Shown: one piece after another, positions 43,545 to 49,389 of the stretch
Layout: each line of letters begins with the position of its first letter
Numbering within the stretch: the first letter of the stretch is position 1
NCBI RefSeq assembly: GCF_002013895.1
Contig: NZ_MAFQ01000005.1
Coordinates: 1 to 64,000, forward strand
DNA: 64,000 bases
Source of the DNA: Mycobacteroides franklinii
Lineage (GTDB): Bacteria; Actinomycetota; Actinomycetes; Mycobacteriales; Mycobacteriaceae
Direction of reading: 5' to 3'
Translations under genes and position numbers: made by a program
The notes under the pieces: model-generated
Seen by the model: the letters and a program-made list of their open reading frames with translations, nothing else
Databases searched by the model: none
What the model was told of the DNA's origin: nothing

Positions 43545-44357
43545 ATGAGGGCAGTTCTTCACATAGTTGTGGCGGTATCTGTTGTCGGCGCGACACTCGC
43601 CGGGCACGCTGTCGGCGTCGAGACGACAGCAGTCAGCCTGCCGCTTGATCTGAGTGTCAGATCGATTGCGCCGGCGCCAGATAAGCCGGTAGGTATCGCG
43701 CACCCCGTGGTGGTGACATTCAATGGTCCCATCGCCGACCGGCACGCCGCCGAGCGTGCATTGGGAATCACGTCGACGCCTCCCATGACGGGTAAGTACG
43801 AATGGCTCGATAACAACGTCGTGCAATGGATTCCAGACCGATTCTGGCCGTCACACAGCACGGTGAAGCTGATGGTCGGTGGCAAGCCCGCGGAGATTTC
43901 GACGGGTCCGGCCCTCATCGGCATCGCGAGCATTTCGCGGCACACGTTCACCGTGTCCTATGAAGGAGTGTGGCGGAACCCCGCGGAGGGTGCGGGATTG
44001 CCTGCGCCCCATCATCTTCCCCGGATGGGTGAGGAGGGGGTCTTCCCTGCCTCAATGGGCCGGCCGGAATATCCGACTCCGCTGGGGACCTATTCGGTCT
44101 TGGGCAAGGAACGCTCGGTGTTGATGGATTCCAGCAGCGTTGGCATTCCCGTCTCAGCTCCCGACGGATACAAGATCGACGTGGAGAATGCCGTACGTTT
44201 CACCAACCGAGGCCTCTTTGTGCACTCGGCTCCGTGGGCGGTGCCGGCGATGGGCTATGAGAATGTGAGCCACGGTTGCATCAGTCTGGCTCCGGCGGCC
44301 GCCGAGTGGTACTTCAACAACGTCAACGTCGGCGACCCGGTGGTTGTGCAGGAGTAA
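43545..44357 (+). CDS. L,D-transpeptidase (YkuD type)
   Basis: L,D-transpeptidase of 270 residues that forms 3-3 cross-links in peptidoglycan. A signal peptide spans about 1-25, an Ig-like domain about 35-125, and the YkuD catalytic domain about 130-270. The active site has His227 (HSAPW) and SHGC with Cys245, as in LdtMt2. The residue usually Asn after the Cys (HGC-x-N) is Ser here (HGCIS). The protein lacks the C-terminal extension of LdtMt2. ATG start; a very strong bidirectional terminator follows. Confidence 0.93.
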   Translation: MRAVLHIVVAVSVVGATLAGHAVGVETTAVSLPLDLSVRSIAPAPDKPVGIAHPVVVTFNGPIADRHAAERALGITSTPPMTGKYEWLDNNVVQWIPDRFWPSHSTVKLMVGGKPAEISTGPALIGIASISRHTFTVSYEGVWRNPAEGAGLPAPHHLPRMGEEGVFPASMGRPEYPTPLGTYSVLGKERSVLMDSSSVGIPVSAPDGYKIDVENAVRFTNRGLFVHSAPWAVPAMGYENVSHGCISLAPAAAEWYFNNVNVGDPVVVQE

Positions 44358-44423
44358 CCGCACGCCCCGTGAGGCAGGGCAACTCCTGCGTGGCGCATGC
44401 GTCGCTCCAGGTCTGAAATAGCA

Positions 44424-44460
44424 ACGATGCCGAGGCTCCTTTCGGGAGCCTCGGCATCGT
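44424..44460. terminator. Strong bidirectional stem-loop (16-bp perfect stem)
   Basis: Arms 44424-44439 and 44445-44460 are perfectly complementary over 16 bp around the 5-base loop tttcg. It sits between the convergent L,D-transpeptidase gene (ends 44357) and the Pro/Ala-rich protein gene (stop at 44481), so it can stop transcription from both sides. Confidence 0.85.
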
Positions 44461-44480
44461 CCGTGAGTGGGATCTGGCGG

Positions 44481-44933
44481 TTAGTAGCCTTCCGGGCCGG
44501 CCGGAATCGGTACACCCGGCGTCGGACCACCCGGCACCGTAGAAGCGACGGGTACACCCTTGCCGCCAACAGGCCCCGCGGCTATTCCACCGTCGAGGGG
44601 CGCCGCCGCCGGTACGACAGCGGGTGCGGCCGGAACCACTGGCGCCGCAGGGACAATCGGTGCGGCGGGGACGACGGGAGCGGCCGGCACGACGGGTGCG
44701 GCAGGTGCCGCGACAGGCCCCGGCAGAATCGGCACGCCGGCCACCGGTCCCGGTCCGGCGGCGGGTCCACCGATTAGCGCACCCTTACCGGAGCTACCAG
44801 CGCCGTCCTCTATGGAGTACTGCCCGCCGATTACCGGGGCTGCGGTGGCGTAGGGGCTCAGCACTACGGCGGCCACGCCAAATCCAGCACCGGCAATTAC
44901 TTGAATAACTACTCGATCGAAGTTGATCGCCAC
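44481..44933 (-). CDS. Secreted Pro/Ala/Val repeat protein
   Basis: Exported protein of 150 residues, starting at GTG 44933 with an ggag site 8 bases upstream. A signal peptide (about 1-32) ends ATAA-PV. The mature part is low complexity: four to five tandem copies of a 7-residue unit of the type PVVPAAP between residues 78 and 106, flanked by Gly/Pro-rich stretches. Such Pro-rich domains are common in mycobacterial cell-wall-associated antigens and probably adopt an extended form spanning the wall. No enzymatic domain. A 464-bp AT-rich region lies upstream. Confidence 0.7.
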   Translation of the reverse strand: MAINFDRVVIQVIAGAGFGVAAVVLSPYATAAPVIGGQYSIEDGAGSSGKGALIGGPAAGPGPVAGVPILPGPVAAPAAPVVPAAPVVPAAPIVPAAPVVPAAPAVVPAAAPLDGGIAAGPVGGKGVPVASTVPGGPTPGVPIPAGPEGY

Positions 44934-45397
44934 CGACCCGACTCCCTAGCTTGTGCGTGTAAATCACGCGGGTGAAATTCTCTGGTTGAACTTTATAGCG
45001 CTCCGGAAATTGGGTCCAGACGAGATCTGGCAGGTTATGAAGCTGATATGGAAAAAGGGCTGCGTCCGTGACTTAAGAAGTTTTGGGACCCCAGCGCGCT
45101 TACCGCATTCTTATTGTTAACTGCCAGTTCAGAAGGGGATTCTGGTTACGACTGATCGCTTGTTTCGGTGATATGCAACCGTGATGGGAATGTGTTCATA
45201 CCGAGCTTCTTGTGGCGTACGAATCGGGCCTCGTGTATCGAGAAAAGCCTCTTATGGGCAATAAACGCGGTCAAGAAAGTACGCTTAAGTAAAGGCGTGT
45301 AATAAGAACTGCATATGCAAATTATTGGCCGGAATTATGTATTGTCCATTACTCAAATTTGCGCGACGAATGCGTCGAGGTGGGCGCGGCGGCCCAC
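44934..45397. other. AT-rich intergenic region without a gene
   Basis: No convincing coding frame on either strand. The composition is far below that of the window; bases 45301-45360 count to 18 G/C of 60 (30%). It holds several AT-rich stretches and a gcatatgc palindrome near 45311. It separates the 5' end of the Pro/Ala-rich gene from the 3' end of the heme oxygenase gene, so most of it could be the promoter and leader of the former. Confidence 0.6.
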
Positions 45398-46057
45398 TCA
45401 GCGCCGGTAGGCGCTCAGGTTGGCCGTCAGTTCGTCGAAGATTGCCTGGTTGAGACCGAATGCGACCTTGACCTCGCCAACGATCCGTGCCCGTTCCTGT
45501 GCGTTCAGCCCCAGCTCATCCAGGCGGGCGCGGTAGGCGTCTTTGTAGGGCTTCGGCCGCATCGGGAAGTCGTAGAACGACAGCCCGGCCCCGCCGAGGC
45601 CGAACGCGCGGTCGAGCATGCGGCCAATGGCCTGGCCTCCGGAGAGGTCACCCAGGTATCGGACATAGTGGTGCGCCAACAGGGCCCCGCTCCAGTCGGA
45701 GCCGGCCACACGATCCTGATAGGCCTGCGCTGCAGGAGAATTCACCTGCAGCGACGCGCCGGGTGCCCAGTGTTCCAAGTCTGCGTTGAGCGCGTCATGC
45801 CGCTCCAATACCGGGTCGTAGATCGCCGCGACCAGGGGGTCGTCGCGATGTATCCGCACGGCGTCTTCGATGGCGGTGTAGACAACCTGTAGCCGCAGCA
45901 GATAGTCGATGTAGCCGGCGGCGTTGACCTTGCCTGCGAGCAATTCGGAGAGGAATGGCGATTGTTCGGCGGCATCGTGTTCGGCGCGCGAACCATCACG
46001 CATCGCCACCGAGAGCGATTCGGCGGCGTCGGGAACCGTTGGAGAGCTGAGGGTCAT
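45398..46057 (-). CDS. Biliverdin-producing heme oxygenase
   Basis: Canonical HO-family heme oxygenase (HmuO type), 219 residues from the ATG at 46057. It opens heme to biliverdin, CO and Fe2+ with O2 and reductant. The proximal heme ligand is His27 in SRAEHDAAEQSPF; the distal helix carries RYLGDLSGGQAIG with the flexible Gly residues near 130-142. Mycobacteria also use MhuD; a canonical HO suggests use of heme iron from the host or environment. It lies after a tetR gene with its own upstream region containing two tandem palindromic sites. Confidence 0.93.
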   Translation of the reverse strand: MTLSSPTVPDAAESLSVAMRDGSRAEHDAAEQSPFLSELLAGKVNAAGYIDYLLRLQVVYTAIEDAVRIHRDDPLVAAIYDPVLERHDALNADLEHWAPGASLQVNSPAAQAYQDRVAGSDWSGALLAHHYVRYLGDLSGGQAIGRMLDRAFGLGGAGLSFYDFPMRPKPYKDAYRARLDELGLNAQERARIVGEVKVAFGLNQAIFDELTANLSAYRR

Positions 46058-46087
46058 GTGGCGGACTTCCTGACCTCGAGATTTACG

Positions 46088-46122
46088 TGACAACTTGTCA
46101 AGATCATGTTGACAAGATGTCA
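46088..46122. promoter_or_regulatory. Two tandem 13-bp palindromes upstream of heme oxygenase
   Basis: tgaca-act-tgtca (46088-46100) and tgaca-aga-tgtca (46110-46122) have identical half-sites and lie exactly 22 bp apart, about two helical turns. Both are within 31-65 bp upstream of the heme oxygenase start and downstream of the tetR stop. They are probably operators for the TetR protein encoded next door; a metal- or heme-responsive factor is the alternative. Confidence 0.65.
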
Positions 46123-46155
46123 GAAACCTAGCATGGCTACTCGGGGAAGTGGGGC

Positions 46156-46722
46156 CTACGGGGTCACGCCCAAGGCGCGCAGCACGAAGCGTTCAATCGC
46201 GGCGACCGGCAGATGCCGTGGCGCCAGGCACGCGTGGATCAGGGAAACCGTCGCGGCCTGGTCCTCGACGACGAAAGCCCCGGCAGCCACCCCCTCCGCC
46301 AGGATCTCGAGCAGCACTTCCTCGACGGCGACCACATGCTCTCGGATCGCCACCGCGGCATCCCGGGACAATGCGCCATACAGCTGGTTGCCCAACCCCA
46401 TATGGAACTGCTGGCCGGTTTCAAGCTGGTGCCGGATGTAGATACTCAACCGTTGTGCCGGATCGCTGATATCGGCCAGCGCGGCGCGTAAACCTTCGAG
46501 GTAGCGGCTCGTCTCATGTGAGGCGAATTCGACGATGACGGCTTCTTTGTCGGCGAAGTGGTGGTAGATCGCCGTGCGCCCAATCCCCGCGGCGGTGGCC
46601 AGCTTCGCCATGGTGATGGCATCGAAGCTCTGCTCAGACATCAGATGGGCGAACGCCTCGAAGACCCGACGGTGCACCTGCTCGCGGTGCTCTTCCACGG
46701 AAGAGGCGCTGATCCTGGGCAC
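46156..46722 (-). CDS. TetR-family regulator, probable heme oxygenase repressor
   Basis: TetR regulator of 188 residues. The HTH covers about residues 15-62 (SFDAITMAKLATAAGIGRTA, then IYHHFADKEAVI). The ligand domain is helical with no identified ligand. The gene is directly upstream of heme oxygenase on the same strand (98-bp gap), and that gap contains two palindromes suited to a TetR dimer pair. Regulation of the heme oxygenase is therefore the likely role; heme as ligand is speculation. ATG start at 46722. Confidence 0.87.
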   Translation of the reverse strand: MPRISASSVEEHREQVHRRVFEAFAHLMSEQSFDAITMAKLATAAGIGRTAIYHHFADKEAVIVEFASHETSRYLEGLRAALADISDPAQRLSIYIRHQLETGQQFHMGLGNQLYGALSRDAAVAIREHVVAVEEVLLEILAEGVAAGAFVVEDQAATVSLIHACLAPRHLPVAAIERFVLRALGVTP

Positions 46723-46752
46723 GCCGCGACTCTAGCCCGGCCGGCTGAAGGT

Positions 46753-47181
46753 TCAGCCGCGGCGTGCCGCTTCACGCCGCGCCCCGGTAACAAGGCTTGC
46801 CATTGACTTACGCAGCACCCAGACCATCACCGCATCGGGTACCGGAATCAATGGAGTGGACTCCATCGAGTAGCGCACCGCCGTGCCGCGGGGGTGATCG
46901 GCGAGGGTAATGGTCCCGATATGCGAGCGCACCGGCAGACCTGCAACCACGCGGTACTGAATGAGCTCCCCAGCAACGAGTTCGATGATTTCTTCCTTGA
47001 CACCGACGGGGCCGACGCCGATGCGGTGAATCGCCCCGACGCCCTGCCGCTCGGTGGCGCCGGGGCGCACCAGCTTCACGGTGAAAGGGAGGAACTCGTT
47101 GTACCCCTCGCGGTCGGCAAGTAGTTCATAGACGGTGTCGCGTGGCGCTTCGAAGACCGTCTCCTCGACGTACTCAGCCAT
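46753..47181 (-). CDS. SRPBCC-family polyketide cyclase-like protein
   Basis: SRPBCC (START/Bet v1-like) protein, 142 residues, one domain. The N-terminal VEETVFEAPRDTVYELLADREGYNEFLP is the usual opening of polyketide cyclase/dehydrase-like and CoQ10-binding-like members. It probably binds a hydrophobic ligand in its central cavity; the ligand is not known. It follows the cyclase gene region on the same strand and precedes the tetR/heme oxygenase pair (gap 30 bp). It might be cotranscribed with tetR. Confidence 0.82.
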   Translation of the reverse strand: MAEYVEETVFEAPRDTVYELLADREGYNEFLPFTVKLVRPGATERQGVGAIHRIGVGPVGVKEEIIELVAGELIQYRVVAGLPVRSHIGTITLADHPRGTAVRYSMESTPLIPVPDAVMVWVLRKSMASLVTGARREAARRG

Positions 47182-47221
47182 GTGATGTCCTCTCGTATCC
47201 GTTCAGTGTGTTCCGGACAGG

Positions 47222-48223
47222 TCAGCGCTTTCGCACGCGCAACGCGTGTGAGCCCAATCGGGAGAAGCCTTTGACGCGCACGCCGCGCAGGTGACGCAGG
47301 GCGAACTCACCGTCGTCGCCCAGAGCCTCGGCCGCACCGTCGTCGAGCAGGATGGTTCCCGGCCGGGCCACGCCGGTCAATCGCGCCGCGACGTTGACCA
47401 CGGTGCCGTAAAGGTCGCCGTAGCGGCTCAGCACTTGCCCGTACGCCATACCCATACGTATCTGGGGCATGTCCGGGATGGTTTGTGCGGCTTCGGTAAT
47501 CGCGGTGTTCATGGCGACCGCGATCCGCGCGCCTGCGTCCGCGCTCGGCGCCGCGAACATGACTTCGTCGCCGACGTTCTTGATCACCCAGCCCCCGTGT
47601 GTGGTGATCGCTTCGGTGAGGGCGGTCTCGAATGCCTCCAGCAGATTGGCCAGTTCATCGGGATCCAGGTGGCGCGAGAGGCGGGTGTAGCCGACCATGT
47701 CGGCGAACCCGACAAGTAATTGTCTTGTGGTGCTACCAGATTCATTCGCTCGATGGAGCGCGGCGGCCAAGTGTCGCTGCCACGCGTAGTCCTGTATCGC
47801 CGTCAGTGTCGAGATGGTCTGCGCGGCGGCGTCGGCGCTGGACTTGGCCGTCGCGTCCCTCCCTTCCGCCGCGATGCGCTCTCCCACTACGCGAGTGAGC
47901 AGATCCGCCTGCCACTCGGCCAGTCGTGCCATGGCCTGCCCGAGCGTGCGGGCCGCGGCAATTTGGCTCTGCTCGTTGACTGCCGCCGATGTGCCCAGCG
48001 CCGAGAAGGTGCGGACAGCAGAGACGTCGGCGTCGGTGAATACCACCTCGTCGTCACTTTCGGCTGCCGCGAAGCCCAGTGCCACCCAGAGCTTCCGGGC
48101 GCGTTCGACGGGTACCCCGGACAGCTCGGAGACCTGCGAGCGGGTGTACTTGCGCGGGCCGCCGAGCAAGGCCCGTTCGAGCGCCGCGTCAACCACCTCG
48201 TTGAGCTCGCCAGACTCGGCCAT
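47222..48223 (-). CDS. Class III adenylate cyclase with N-terminal regulatory domain
   Basis: Class III nucleotidyl cyclase, 333 residues from the ATG at 48223, resembling Rv2212/Rv1264. The N-terminal domain (1-160) is the helical autoregulatory type, beginning with a MerR-like segment (RSQVSELSGVPVERARKLW, about 29-47). The catalytic domain has metal Asp174 (FADMVG) and Asp219 (NVGDEV), substrate-contact Lys215, Asp270 and the transition-state pair Asn277/Arg281 in VVNVAARL. All catalytic residues appear present, so it should make cAMP, probably in response to pH or fatty acids as in the relatives. Soluble, no membrane segment. Confidence 0.9.
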   Translation of the reverse strand: MAESGELNEVVDAALERALLGGPRKYTRSQVSELSGVPVERARKLWVALGFAAAESDDEVVFTDADVSAVRTFSALGTSAAVNEQSQIAAARTLGQAMARLAEWQADLLTRVVGERIAAEGRDATAKSSADAAAQTISTLTAIQDYAWQRHLAAALHRANESGSTTRQLLVGFADMVGYTRLSRHLDPDELANLLEAFETALTEAITTHGGWVIKNVGDEVMFAAPSADAGARIAVAMNTAITEAAQTIPDMPQIRMGMAYGQVLSRYGDLYGTVVNVAARLTGVARPGTILLDDGAAEALGDDGEFALRHLRGVRVKGFSRLGSHALRVRKR

Positions 48224-48364
48224 CACGCCAGTACAGCACACCCACAACGCGGTGTTCGAGATACCTGACGAGTCGTCGATAGTGTCAGGGACCTTGACTT
48301 GCTCCCGGGAAACCCCGAATATCTGCACAGGAATTCCTCGATAGTGAGGCGAAGGGACGGCGCA

Positions 48365-48811
48365 ATGAACTGGAACTTCTTAGGGCACAACTGGCGCCTC
48401 TTCGGCTGCCTGGCGGTCCTGGCCTTCGTGGCACTGCTGGTCTTCGCCACGTGCATGTTCGTGTACACCACGCGTCTCAGGAAGCAGACGGCATCGCCGC
48501 TGGCCGACAGTGTGGGCGGGTACCCGTTTGTGCTGAAGAAGGTCCGTAAACGTGAGCAGATGTCGGTGGAGGAACTTCACTTCGCCCGTCAGGCGATTGC
48601 CGACCGGGGGTCGTTGTGGGCGTTCTCCATCCCGGCCACTATTTTCAGTCTGGGCTGTTTTTACGTGCTCGGCAGTCTTGAGCAATTGCATGGAGCCACG
48701 CCTTCCGAGCGAACGTTCCTCGGGGTGATTCCCATGATCTCGTCCATCAACATCACCGCGCAGGTGCTCCGGATGAGACGCCTGAAAGGGCGACTGCCGC
48801 GGGTGTCCTGA
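48365..48811 (+). CDS. Hypothetical membrane protein
   Basis: Membrane protein of 148 residues starting at ATG 48365 (aggcgaaggga purine stretch upstream). Two or three hydrophobic segments: residues 13-36 (LFGCLAVLAFVALLVFATCMFVY), about 81-98 and possibly 108-125. A basic loop lies between. Not recognised. It is divergent from the cyclase gene (142-bp gap) and ends 134 bp before mmpS; a stem-loop at 48835-48855 lies between them. Confidence 0.6.
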   Translation: MNWNFLGHNWRLFGCLAVLAFVALLVFATCMFVYTTRLRKQTASPLADSVGGYPFVLKKVRKREQMSVEELHFARQAIADRGSLWAFSIPATIFSLGCFYVLGSLEQLHGATPSERTFLGVIPMISSINITAQVLRMRRLKGRLPRVS

Positions 48812-48834
48812 CGACCACCTAACGGACTTGTAGC

Positions 48835-48855
48835 GCGAGAGAAGTTGACTCTCGC
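48835..48855 (+). terminator. 7-bp stem-loop
   Basis: gcgagag (48835-48841), a 7-base loop, ctctcgc (48849-48855), perfectly paired. It lies 23 bases after the membrane-protein stop and may be its terminator. Confidence 0.45.
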
Positions 48856-48893
48856 ATTCCCAGGTTTTGCTGATAGCATTCTGCACCGTACTC

Positions 48894-48912
48894 ATGTCAG
48901 CTTCATTGACAT
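48894..48912. promoter_or_regulatory. Inverted repeat upstream of mmpS
   Basis: atgtca (48894-48899), 7 bases, tgacat (48907-48912): a perfect inverted repeat 34 bp upstream of the mmpS start. A position this close suggests an operator for a repressor of the mmpS/mmpL pair. No regulator gene adjoins the pair directly. Confidence 0.45.
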
Positions 48913-48945
48913 ACGGGCGGCGCGAGGTCGGGGAAAGGTGGCCGG

Positions 48946-49389
48946 GTGAGTCCACGTTCGGTTGGCAGAACGGTCCTGGCGCGCGCGTGGATGCCGCTGG
49001 TCGCCGTCATCGCGCTCGGCGTGGCCGGCGGATCGATGTTCAAGGTGCATGAATTGTCCGCGCCTGGCCCCGTGCTCACCGTGAACCCGCCACAGGCGCC
49101 TCCGGAGTTCACCCCCAAGACGCTCACGTACGAGGTATTCGGTTCGGTCGGGAATGGCGGAATGTTGAGCTACATCGATATCGACGGTCATCCGCACCAG
49201 GTCGACTTGAGCGTGCTTCCGTGGTCTCACACGGAGACAACGACTCTCACCGTGGTGTCCGGCAGTATCTCGGCGCAGGTACACGGAGGCCAGATCGGCT
49301 GCCGGATACGAGTGAACGACGTTGTCCGCGACGAACAGTCCGATGATCATCCGGACGCGAACGTGATGTGCAGGGTGAAGTCGGCATGA
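48946..49389 (+). CDS. MmpS-family transport accessory protein
   Basis: MmpS protein of 147 residues. One N-terminal membrane segment (about 17-31) is followed by a periplasmic Ig-like beta domain containing LTYEVFGSVGNGGMLSYID, the family core, and the C-terminal CRIRVNDVVRDEQSDDHPDANVMC with two Cys. MmpS proteins work with MmpL transporters in exporting lipids and siderophores. The start is GTG 48946. The stop overlaps the mmpL start (ATGA), so the pair is translationally coupled. Confidence 0.93.
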   Translation: MSPRSVGRTVLARAWMPLVAVIALGVAGGSMFKVHELSAPGPVLTVNPPQAPPEFTPKTLTYEVFGSVGNGGMLSYIDIDGHPHQVDLSVLPWSHTETTTLTVVSGSISAQVHGGQIGCRIRVNDVVRDEQSDDHPDANVMCRVKSA

